Notes: a model not told the origin generated them from the sequence alone. A stretch of 7,174 bases of DNA from Desulfurococcales archaeon (GCA_015521265.1 WAON01000125.1:1-7174), one strand, 5' to 3'. Positions 1 through 6,017 are shown, counted from the first letter of the stretch. A program made the numbers and translations.

Positions 1-15
1 CAAGGTAAACCTCCC
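1..15 (-). promoter_or_regulatory. Ribosome-binding site and TTG start of the next minus-strand gene
   Basis: Read on the minus strand, positions 15 to 9 give GGGAGGT, an almost complete match to the archaeal anti-Shine-Dalgarno sequence. A 5-base spacer (TTACC) follows, then TTG at positions 3 to 1, the last base of the window. TTG starts are common here, so this is probably the start of a gene lying just outside the window. It would begin about 48 bases after the amylase stop, in the same direction, which suggests cotranscription with the amylase. Only the start codon is visible, so the product is unknown. Confidence 0.5.
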
Positions 16-51
16 ACAATTACAATATTTAGACATTAATGGATTAATACA

Positions 52-2133
52 TTACTTATCATACCCGGCGAGGACAATGTATCCATAGGGTGCTAGGACG
101 AATCTGTTATTAGTCAATGATGACTCTCCATCGGAATATACTGGTTCAAACCCATCGAGGATCCCGGAGAGTTTATTCTTAACGATTACTACTCTATTAT
201 TGGGATTTACTAATCCATAAACACTACTCTTACCAAGCCATCTATGTATAACGAGTACATCATTCTCAACCCATACCCGGTAGAATCCATGCCTTAAAAC
301 CATATATTCCCTGTAAAGCTTGATCAATCCCTTAACGTGATCGTATATTTCCATATCCCACTTCTCCCTATCCCATATCATCGGCCTCCGGTTATCCGGA
401 TCCCTTCCTCCACCTAGGCCTATCTCGTCTCCGTAGTATACAGCAGGTGATCCTGGTAGTAGGAATTGTAGTGTAATTAGAAGTTTCAGGATTCTCTTAT
501 CGCCGGCGAGGGTTTTGATCCGGACGGTATCATGTGATCCTAGGTGGTTGTATAAGGAGAGAACCTTATAGATCGGCATTGAAGTATATAATTCGTTAAG
601 CCTCTCAACCATCTTCCTAATACTGGTCCTATTGAATACTAGGGCTTCGAGGATGATCATTCTCCAATAGTAATCCATTGCTGAGTCATAGTATTCCATG
701 TAAATACTTGGATGTTCGGATAACTCGCCAAGTACTAGAAATTCCGGGTTCTTGTTTTTAACCCAGTAATAATAGTGTTTTATCCATGAATAATGTATTC
801 CCATAGCGACATCGATCCTGAAACCATCTATTCCACGATCCATCCAGTACATGGTAATATCCTTGAAGTATTCAAGCGTTCCAGGGTTGTCGTGGTTGAA
901 TTTAGCCATAAGCCATATATGGAAGAATGTCTCGTAGAAGGGCTTCCTATTCCTTAATGCTTCATCGCTATAGATCATTCTAGACTTGCAGGGCTTAGCC
1001 GTAATGTATTTCTTAAACTTCTCAATTATTTTGGGGTCGGGGTCTTCTAGGAATGTGAAGAAATCCCGGTACTTAGGGTCTCCTTCTAGGGCTTTGATGA
1101 ATACTTCATTGCATGGGTTTGTATGGTGCATTGTAATGTCGAGCACTAGCTTCATATTGTATTCGTGGAGTTTATTTATGAGTTCTAATAAGTCATCCAC
1201 GGATCCGGCGGTTGGGTCTACTTCTTTATAATTAATTGTATCGTATCGGTGGTAGGATGTTGATTTGAATATTGGTGTTATATAGATGGTTTCAACACCT
1301 AGATCTCTGATATAGTCGAGCCTTTTAATAATCCCTCTAATGTCTCCCCCGAGGTAGCCATATCTTCTCGGAATTGTTGGTTCAATCTTATCCGCTGGAT
1401 CGTTTCTTGGATCGCCGTTTTCATAGCTGTCTACAAATATCTGGTAGTATATAGTGCCCATATACCATCTTGGACTATTGTATCCCGGTATTCTACTATG
1501 ATCTACAGTGATGTATGAAGCTGTCTCACCTACTCCTTCATCACCATAGCATAGTTTTTCATCGTTATGCATGATCCAGAACCTGTAGCTTAAAACGCTC
1601 CTGGGTTTAACATGGTATTCGTAAACGTTGTATTCTCCCGTATCATGTATAGCTGTGTGTTCTATTTTTTCACCTGCTAGATCCATATGTAGGACTTTAA
1701 TATTCTTCGGGGTTTTCAGCCTAATAATTATTTTATCCATGTATTTGTGGAGGAAGGATGGATTGTTTTCATTATGGTATATATCCGTTAATGGATTACT
1801 GGGCTTCTCGATGACTAGTTTTGATAAGCAAGTCTTATTCTCCGGGCTGAAGGGTATCCATATACAATGCTCAACCGCGTTATCGGGGTCGAGCCTGTTT
1901 TCGAAGTCATTATCTATTTGGAACCCGTAAGCATATGTGCCGGGCCATAGTTTTAAACGTATAAATCCATGATCCCCTATACGGCGTAGCTTCATGTATC
2001 CTGGGTATAGGCTTGTGAACTCGCCTATAAGGTAGACGTTCTTTGCCCCTCTAGGCCATTTCCTCGAGAATTCAACAATGTATCTTCCCAGCCTACCCTT
2101 ACCAACTACTTCCCTACCAATAACCCTGTACAA
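52..2133 (-). CDS. GH13 maltogenic amylase / neopullulanase-type alpha-glucan hydrolase
   Basis: This is a 693-residue glycoside hydrolase of family 13 that probably cleaves alpha-1,4 (and perhaps alpha-1,6) links of maltodextrins, cyclodextrins or pullulan in the cytosol; there is no signal peptide. Residues about 15-110 form a starch-binding-like beta domain, and 130-215 look like a second beta domain. The (beta/alpha)8 barrel starts near YYQIFVDSYENGDP (229-242). Conserved regions are visible: region I LDITMHH (D332, H337), region II GFRIDVAMG with nucleophile D441, region III VLGEL with acid/base E470, and region IV LGSHDT with stabiliser D535. YYGDEIGLGGGRDPDNRRPM (566-585) is typical of the neopullulanase/maltogenic amylase subgroup. 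Length and sequence resemble, from memory, the characterised S. marinus maltogenic amylase. The start is TTG, because no upstream in-frame ATG or GTG is seen; the Shine-Dalgarno is weak (GGAAAGG, very close). All catalytic residues are present, so it should be active. Confidence 0.93.
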   Translation of the reverse strand: MYRVIGREVVGKGRLGRYIVEFSRKWPRGAKNVYLIGEFTSLYPGYMKLRRIGDHGFIRLKLWPGTYAYGFQIDNDFENRLDPDNAVEHCIWIPFSPENKTCLSKLVIEKPSNPLTDIYHNENNPSFLHKYMDKIIIRLKTPKNIKVLHMDLAGEKIEHTAIHDTGEYNVYEYHVKPRSVLSYRFWIMHNDEKLCYGDEGVGETASYITVDHSRIPGYNSPRWYMGTIYYQIFVDSYENGDPRNDPADKIEPTIPRRYGYLGGDIRGIIKRLDYIRDLGVETIYITPIFKSTSYHRYDTINYKEVDPTAGSVDDLLELINKLHEYNMKLVLDITMHHTNPCNEVFIKALEGDPKYRDFFTFLEDPDPKIIEKFKKYITAKPCKSRMIYSDEALRNRKPFYETFFHIWLMAKFNHDNPGTLEYFKDITMYWMDRGIDGFRIDVAMGIHYSWIKHYYYWVKNKNPEFLVLGELSEHPSIYMEYYDSAMDYYWRMIILEALVFNRTSIRKMVERLNELYTSMPIYKVLSLYNHLGSHDTVRIKTLAGDKRILKLLITLQFLLPGSPAVYYGDEIGLGGGRDPDNRRPMIWDREKWDMEIYDHVKGLIKLYREYMVLRHGFYRVWVENDVLVIHRWLGKSSVYGLVNPNNRVVIVKNKLSGILDGFEPVYSDGESSLTNNRFVLAPYGYIVLAGYDK

Positions 2134-2142
2134 TTCCTTTCC

Positions 2143-2206
2143 ACGCTTCCCTATGGGGGTTTATGGTTAGTTTTATATTGGTGTTTAGCCTTTATCCTTT
2201 ATAGGT
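2143..2206. promoter_or_regulatory. Divergent promoter region between amylase and DUF438 operon
   Basis: The 81-bp gap between the two divergent starts must hold both promoters. A TATA-like element at 2171-2180 reads TTTTATATTG on plus and ATATAAAA on minus. On minus it would place transcription near 2148, about 15 bases before the amylase TTG. On plus it would place transcription a little upstream of the GTG at 2215. A second plus-strand AT-rich element at 2191-2204 (TTTATCCTTTATAG) lies about 26 bases upstream of the in-frame ATG at 2224 and would suit a leaderless transcript. The two directions therefore share, or nearly share, their core promoter. Transcription start positions are inferred from typical archaeal spacing. 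Confidence 0.5.
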
Positions 2207-2207
2207 G
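2203..2207 (+). promoter_or_regulatory. Shine-Dalgarno AGGTG for the GTG start at 2215
   Basis: AGGTG lies 7 bases upstream of the GTG at 2215 and 16 bases upstream of the ATG at 2224. The spacing favours the GTG start if the message has a leader. A leaderless message starting at the ATG cannot be excluded. Confidence 0.5.
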
Positions 2208-2222
2208 TTGACATGTGTCAAC
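2207..2222. repeat. Inverted repeat over the start codon, candidate operator
   Basis: GTTGACA-TG-TGTCAAC is a perfect inverted repeat with two 7-base arms and a 2-base centre. It covers the 3' end of the Shine-Dalgarno sequence and the GTG start of the DUF438 gene. As DNA it has the form of a binding site for a dimeric HTH regulator, at a position where binding would block initiation. As RNA it could fold into a 6-bp stem with a 4-base loop containing part of the start codon. The HTH protein encoded in the same operon is an obvious but unproven candidate ligand. Confidence 0.45.
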
Positions 2223-3519
2223 TATGAATGTCTCCAATAAGATTGAACTAGTTAGAAACATACTGAAAGACATTACACGAGGAGCCGATCCGGGAGAGTT
2301 GAAGGAGAAGTATAGGGATGTGCTTGCAAAGATAAGTCCCTTCGAAATAGCAGTTATAGAACAGCAATTGATAAGGGAAGGGATTAAGCCTGAGGAAATA
2401 CTCAGGGTCTGCGATATACACGTAGACCTGTTCCGAGAATACCTTAAGGGAGTGGAGCTTAGAGGTGTGCCGGAGGGCCATCCATTATATTACTTGTTAA
2501 GGGAGAACGATGAAATCATAAAGCTGGCTGAAGCCCTAACACTATATGCAAACGCAGTAATAAACACCACCGACCCAGAAAGCAAGAAAAGGAACTACCA
2601 GCTAGTTAAAGACCTATTATACAAGGCTAAATCAGAGATTAGGAAACACTATCGTAAAAACCAGATGCTAATATTCCCCTACCTCGAGAGGAGGGGGATC
2701 GAGGCTGTACCAAGAGTGTTGTGGGGTAAGGAAGACGAGATAATAGTGTCGATAAGGAAGATACTCGGAAAAGAACCAGGTGGCACCGGGGAATACGATG
2801 AGAATGCAAGGAAAGTATTGGATCTGGCTAATAAGATCATGGACTTAGTCTTTAGGGAGAACAAGATCCTATACCCAGCGGTATGGATCCTCCTAACACC
2901 GGGGGAGTGGAAAGCAATACATGAATTAGCCAAGGAGCTCGGATACAATGTACCGGTAGAGAAGGAATGGGATCCAGGCGTTGAACCGGTTTATCCATAC
3001 ATGGTTGATGGAACTATACCGAGGGATAAACTCGAGAAACTACCCGGTGAGATCAAGAAAGCGATGGGAGAGATCAAGCCTGACAACTACGAGATAAGGA
3101 AGCCTGGAGACGTAGAGCTTGAAACAGGTTTTATGAATCCAGTAGAGATCGAGGAGGTTTTCCGCAGCCTACCCCTGGAGATAACCTTTGCCGATGAGAA
3201 TGACCGTGTAAGATTCTTCACAAAAAGCAAGCTAACCGGGGGATTCCCGAGATCGAAGACGATAATCGGTAGAAAACTAGAATACTGTCACCCACCGAGG
3301 CTGGAGGGATACGTTAAGTTCAACGTTAAACTATTGAAAGAGGGGAAATACCCCTACCGCGAATTCTGGACAAGGATGGGCGACCGGATCATTAGGGTAC
3401 TAGTAGTAGGCGTAAGGGATAAGGAGGGGAAATACCTCGGGACACTAGAGATCGTTGAAGACTTCACAGACATGATCAAGAACCCCGGTGAAGTATTGAA
3501 GAAGATAGTGGTGCTCTAA
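2215..3519 (+). CDS. DUF438, hemerythrin-like and PAS domain protein
   Basis: This 434-residue soluble protein has the architecture of the COG2461-type family. Residues about 8-80 are the helical DUF438 domain. Residues about 88-225 are a hemerythrin-like helical region starting at GHPLYYLLREN and containing HYRKNQMLIFPYLE (145-158) and LVFRENKILYP (211-221). Residues 318-420 are a PAS domain with the family signature LPLEITFADEND, IGRKLEYCHPPR and GKYLGTLEIVEDFTD. Such proteins are thought to sense gas, redox state or metal, but the signal is not established. Compared with family patterns I recall, ligand positions look altered: Q150 and E173 (in WGKEDE, usually WGKHDE) replace Glu and His, and N216 replaces Glu. 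The start is GTG with AGGTG 7 bases upstream; ATG at 2224 (residue 4) is the alternative. The stop codon abuts the next gene's start, so the two are one operon. No kinase or other output domain is present; output probably goes through a partner. Confidence 0.88.
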   Translation: MSTMNVSNKIELVRNILKDITRGADPGELKEKYRDVLAKISPFEIAVIEQQLIREGIKPEEILRVCDIHVDLFREYLKGVELRGVPEGHPLYYLLRENDEIIKLAEALTLYANAVINTTDPESKKRNYQLVKDLLYKAKSEIRKHYRKNQMLIFPYLERRGIEAVPRVLWGKEDEIIVSIRKILGKEPGGTGEYDENARKVLDLANKIMDLVFRENKILYPAVWILLTPGEWKAIHELAKELGYNVPVEKEWDPGVEPVYPYMVDGTIPRDKLEKLPGEIKKAMGEIKPDNYEIRKPGDVELETGFMNPVEIEEVFRSLPLEITFADENDRVRFFTKSKLTGGFPRSKTIIGRKLEYCHPPRLEGYVKFNVKLLKEGKYPYREFWTRMGDRIIRVLVVGVRDKEGKYLGTLEIVEDFTDMIKNPGEVLKKIVVL

Positions 3520-3912
3520 TTGAAAACCCCCTTCTACCTCATCGACAAATACGTTTATCCAGCTCTTAGGAGGAGGCTAGTAATACACCTATACAAACAA
3601 GGATTAAGTATTTCGGAAATAATGAGGAGAACAGGCTATTCTAAATCACTAATATCAAGATACATCAAGGGTGAACGGGGATCTAGTATTGATATATCAC
3701 TATACCGGGATATCGATAGTCAGCTTGAAAAACTAGCCCAGAGAATAATAAAGCAGAAAATAGACCCCCTACTACTAGAAGCATACCTTGGAAAACTAGC
3801 CATCTACATGATGAAAAACAAGTATATCTGCTGGTACCACCAAGAAATAGACCCAGTAATAAACCCTTCAAAATGCAACCTATGCCCTGAAATATTCGGG
3901 GGAGCTCCATAA
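3520..3912 (+). CDS. Small HTH transcriptional regulator with Cys/His cluster
   Basis: This 130-residue protein resembles archaeal COG2522-type predicted regulators, related to the HTH segment found in ThiN/ThiR proteins. The N-terminal YPALRRRLVIHLYKQGLS (13-30) leads into the helix-turn-helix ISEIMRRTGYSKSLISRYIK (31-50). A helical stretch follows at about 62-100 and may mediate dimerisation. The C-terminal end carries C104-x2-H107 and C119-x2-C122, a plausible zinc or iron-sulfur site. The TTG start directly follows the TAA of the DUF438 gene, and GGTG at 3510-3513 lies 6 bases upstream, which supports this start and translational coupling. It is likely the DNA-binding partner of the upstream sensor-like protein; candidate target is the inverted repeat at 2207-2222. 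The HTH call is firm; target, effector and metal are inference. Confidence 0.85.
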   Translation: MKTPFYLIDKYVYPALRRRLVIHLYKQGLSISEIMRRTGYSKSLISRYIKGERGSSIDISLYRDIDSQLEKLAQRIIKQKIDPLLLEAYLGKLAIYMMKNKYICWYHQEIDPVINPSKCNLCPEIFGGAP

Positions 3913-3913
3913 C

Positions 3914-3939
3914 CGTGTCATGCGAATATACACGTTTTT
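3914..3939 (+). terminator. Hairpin plus T-run terminator of the DUF438-HTH operon
   Basis: CGTGT at 3914-3918 pairs with ACACG at 3930-3934 across an 11-base loop, directly followed by five T (3935-3939). It begins one base after the HTH stop codon. The T-run follows the stem only on the plus strand, so it should end the plus-strand operon and not the convergent minus-strand gene. The stem is short; in archaea the T-run may be the active part. Confidence 0.45.
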
Positions 3940-3953
3940 GTATCTAATCATGT

Positions 3954-5162
3954 CTAAGAGCATCGTATTAAAATTCTCTTTTTATATAAAGCAGTGATGA
4001 CTCCTATAATACCTAGAACTGTAGTGGTTGTGATGATATATACTGGGGGATTGAGGTTTGCCCCGTTGTTATCTTTATTATCGTCTTCTACTGTACCGTA
4101 TGGGTTTACGCTTAATATAGTACCATTTATAGGGTCTAGGCTGACTGTGTAGTTGTACTTGTTTGTTTCGACTATATAGGTATAATATAAATGAATGATC
4201 TTGGTATCATTAATAAAACCAACCACCCTACCATATACCCCGTAAAATTTAACCTCTCCTACTCCGCATCCCGAGCATCCTTTACTGGATAAGTATGACT
4301 CAACATACTTGGTTACTTTAGGAATGTATTCCTCTGGTTTACCTAGTCTATCTATCATATGTATCGTAATATTATATGGTTCGTACTTCAAACCACTTAT
4401 AAAGTACAAGGTATAGTCTGGTGGAAGAGCTTTAATCAATACTTGGAGCACGTTGTGCTTATACACGACATCCTTGTATATGTGGAATGTATAGTATGTG
4501 TTAATCACTAATACACGGTTTTCATCATGGACTGTTATTTCAACTTCTATATTATCGCCAGCATTAATCTCAGCCCTATACGTTGAGGAATCTACCCGAT
4601 TCAATTCTATACTCATAGATGGTACCTTTATTTTCCCCTCAATAATTCTTAGGATTGTGGAATTATGTGATAAGGCTTCTACCGTGTTAACTACTATGTT
4701 TAATAGAGTCCCCGCATCTTCTGCACTGATATTGTTGATTATAGATTGAGAACTTATTTTCTCTAGGAATCCTAACCTATAAGTCTTCAATAAATCGCTC
4801 CTATGGATAACGCCTCTCAAAGCAAATTCTACAATTTTACCATTATTATCCACTACAACAGGTACTTCAACAGTTGAATTCTTAGCTCCTCTAAGCATTA
4901 CAATATAATAGGTTGAATTAGGACCGGTATCCTCGATCCTTACACTGTCAATGTAGTATTCACTAGTATTTAGACCCACGACCCTATCAAGTAGCCAAAT
5001 TAAACCACGTGCTAATCTATTATTCCAACTACGTGCCCGCATTGTCAGTGAAGAGGAATAAACAATTGTAACGGAACCTAGCGATACAATTATTAAGGCT
5101 ACTAGTAGTAGCACGGGGACCGTGTAATGAATAAATAACCCTACTGGTTTCTTAGTAAACAT
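3954..5162 (-). CDS. Membrane-anchored extracellular protein of unknown function
   Basis: This 402-residue protein has an N-terminal hydrophobic helix (about 13-35, after KK at 4-5) and a C-terminal helix (about 373-393) followed by KKRILIR. The positive-inside rule puts both ends in the cytoplasm and residues 36-372 outside. Nine N-glycosylation sequons lie in that loop: N65, N82, N95, N144, N167, N264, N318, N337 and N346. This fits an S-layer-exposed archaeal protein. The segment about 302-352, ending YNYTVSLDPINGTILSV, resembles a PepSY-like beta unit, and 68-117 has a similar look; both are weak impressions. C296 and C299 form an outward-facing CSGC that could make a disulfide. The ATG start has a weak AGGGT 7 bases upstream and a TATA-like box at the right distance. 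I do not recognise a function. It is convergent with the HTH gene and downstream, in the same direction, of the PsiE-like gene, separated by 261 bp and its own likely promoter. Confidence 0.75.
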   Translation of the reverse strand: MFTKKPVGLFIHYTVPVLLLVALIIVSLGSVTIVYSSSLTMRARSWNNRLARGLIWLLDRVVGLNTSEYYIDSVRIEDTGPNSTYYIVMLRGAKNSTVEVPVVVDNNGKIVEFALRGVIHRSDLLKTYRLGFLEKISSQSIINNISAEDAGTLLNIVVNTVEALSHNSTILRIIEGKIKVPSMSIELNRVDSSTYRAEINAGDNIEVEITVHDENRVLVINTYYTFHIYKDVVYKHNVLQVLIKALPPDYTLYFISGLKYEPYNITIHMIDRLGKPEEYIPKVTKYVESYLSSKGCSGCGVGEVKFYGVYGRVVGFINDTKIIHLYYTYIVETNKYNYTVSLDPINGTILSVNPYGTVEDDNKDNNGANLNPPVYIITTTTVLGIIGVITALYKKRILIRCS

Positions 5163-5193
5163 TATCGATACCCTAGTTATTTTGGATTAGGAA

Positions 5194-5202
5194 CTATTTA
5201 TT
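5194..5202 (-). promoter_or_regulatory. TATA-like box for the membrane-anchored protein gene
   Basis: On the minus strand this reads AATAAATAG, preceded by a purine-rich AGGA that could serve as BRE. Typical spacing would start transcription near 5172, giving a leader of about 10 bases before the ATG at 5162. The position is inferred from spacing only. Confidence 0.45.
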
Positions 5203-5209
5203 CCTATTC

Positions 5210-5230
5210 CTGTACAAATTTCTGTACAAA
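5210..5230. repeat. Tandem CTGTACAAA repeats upstream of a TATA box
   Basis: CTGTACAAA occurs at 5210-5218 and again at 5222-5230, a 12-base period, each with the palindromic core TGTACA. The pair starts about 8 bases upstream of the TATA-like box at 5194-5202 of the minus-strand gene, a typical place for an activator or for a regulator competing with TFB. A third CCTGTACAA lies at 2126-2134 over the amylase start codon. Confidence 0.45.
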
Positions 5231-5423
5231 CATTTGATTCATGAAGTCACCGTGTCCATATAAGCGGATAATAGTGTGTAGAGATTTAGAGGATGACGGT
5301 TTCTTAGTGTATGTAATTTGTTTTGGTGATTCATATTTTAAGGTATATATTGTATTAAACTTCTTATGTAACAATCTATTAACTCCGGCATTATCTGTTA
5401 ACTGTAGCTTTCAAGCTTTTTCA

Positions 5424-5858
5424 TTATTTCTTCTCTTTATGTGGAAGGATCCATTTGTAGATTAATAGTAGTACTAGGGCCATTATTAGTGAGGCTGTCG
5501 ATGATAATATTAGGTCTTGTTTTGTTCCTATAACTATTGAAGCTATGATTTCTCTCACTGTGATTACGAATCCTACTTCGGCTACGCCTACTAGGTACAT
5601 TTCGGGTCTTCTGCGTCCTACTATTACGCTCCTAATAATTTCTGCGAATACTATCAGGATGAATACATCGTTAACGATGATCTGTAGCTCGAAGAGTGTT
5701 GCTTGTTCAATGCTCCAAACGTTTAGTAAATCCCTGACGAGTATTAGGGTTGTAAGTATTATAAGGGCAGTCATGATCGCAACTATTATAATGTCAACTA
5801 TGATGACGATTAGCCTACCATATTCTACGAGGTAATGTATTACTCTTTGAAGAGACAA
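5424..5858 (-). CDS. PsiE-family integral membrane protein
   Basis: This 144-residue protein has four predicted transmembrane helices at about 15-41, 59-79, 88-110 and 115-137, with charged loops such as GRRRPE (81-86) and a basic tail HKEKK. The pattern of acidic or basic residues inside helices (E73 in the second, R102-E103 in the third) and the overall length match the PsiE-like family (phosphate-starvation-inducible E), whose biochemical role is unknown. The start is TTG at 5856-5858, supported by AGGTG on the minus strand at 5867-5871 with an 8-base spacer. It is divergent from the secreted protein at 6018 and has its own promoter. No phosphate gene lies nearby, so a link with phosphate is not supported by context. 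Confidence 0.78.
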   Translation of the reverse strand: MSLQRVIHYLVEYGRLIVIIVDIIIVAIMTALIILTTLILVRDLLNVWSIEQATLFELQIIVNDVFILIVFAEIIRSVIVGRRRPEMYLVGVAEVGFVITVREIIASIVIGTKQDLILSSTASLIMALVLLLIYKWILPHKEKK

Positions 5859-5866
5859 AACCGGTA

Positions 5867-5871
5867 CACCT
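5867..5871 (-). promoter_or_regulatory. Shine-Dalgarno AGGTG deciding the PsiE-like TTG start
   Basis: On the minus strand AGGTG stands 8 bases before the TTG at 5858-5856. No better in-frame ATG or GTG lies close by, so this site fixes the start. Confidence 0.65.
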
Positions 5872-5875
5872 AGCT

Positions 5876-5889
5876 ACTGATTAAACAGT
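5876..5889. repeat. Imperfect palindrome near the PsiE-like transcription start
   Basis: ACTGATTAAACAGT matches its reverse complement at 12 of 14 positions, with perfect ACTG/CAGT ends. It lies between the A-rich TATA-like stretch (5889-5900) and the Shine-Dalgarno sequence, around the expected transcription start, so it could be a repressor site. Being AT-rich in the middle, it could also be chance. Confidence 0.3.
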
Positions 5890-5900
5890 TTATTTTTATT
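5889..5900 (-). promoter_or_regulatory. TATA-like element for the PsiE-like gene
   Basis: On the minus strand the stretch reads AATAAAAATAAA. Typical spacing would start transcription near 5870, just at the Shine-Dalgarno AGGTG, giving a short leader. Confidence 0.4.
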
Positions 5901-5963
5901 ATTCACGGCTTCACTATTAATCTTCGACGTTATTAATTAGCCTATAACTTACCGGTGTCGACT

Positions 5964-5973
5964 AATATATAAG
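5964..5973 (+). promoter_or_regulatory. TATA box for the secreted propeller-like gene
   Basis: AATATATAAG is a good archaeal TATA match. It predicts transcription from about 5995, leaving a leader of about 23 bases to the ATG at 6018 or about 47 bases to the TTG at 6042. Confidence 0.55.
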
Positions 5974-6017
5974 TTTATTGTAGCATTTGTTCCAAACCTC
6001 TTAATATTTTTTAATCA

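Larger units (their letters stand above)
5163..5423. other. Gap without a convincing gene
   Basis: Apart from the promoter and repeats at its left end (5194-5230), this 261-bp stretch is AT-rich and holds no ORF I believe. A plus-strand ORF beginning at ATG 5241 runs to 5465 (74 codons), but it lacks a ribosome-binding site, is cysteine-rich, and overlaps the 3' end of the PsiE-like gene. A TATATAT stretch at 5344-5350 and a small AGCTT-TC-AAGCT inverted repeat followed by T's at 5406-5421 are the only other features I see. Confidence 0.5.

Noticed and set aside
143..153. GGTTCAAACCC resembling a tRNA T-loop
   Set aside because: The flanking bases do not form a T-arm or acceptor stem, and the segment lies inside the amylase coding sequence.
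986..1930. Plus-strand ORFs opposite the amylase gene
   Set aside because: Shadows of the amylase coding frame; the minus-strand product has full GH13 motifs across this range.
3994..4054. Two GTGATGA box-C-like motifs suggesting a C/D box sRNA
   Set aside because: No CTGA box D or D' at proper positions (only CTGT and CTGG), and the stretch is the coding 3' part of the membrane-anchored protein gene on the other strand.
5241..5465. Plus-strand ORF of 74 codons starting at ATG 5241
   Set aside because: No ribosome-binding site, unusually many cysteines, no recognisable family, and overlap with the 3' end of the PsiE-like gene on the other strand.
5792..5803. 12-base match TGTCAACTATGA shared with the operon start at 2216-2227
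   Set aside because: A few shared 12-mers are expected by chance in a window of this size, and this copy lies inside the PsiE-like coding sequence without the other arm of the inverted repeat.
5860..5956. Two ACCGGT palindromes (5860-5865 and 5951-5956) in the PsiE/secreted-protein divergent gap
   Set aside because: A hexamer occurring twice is weak evidence, and the flanks differ; no defined spacing to the TATA elements.
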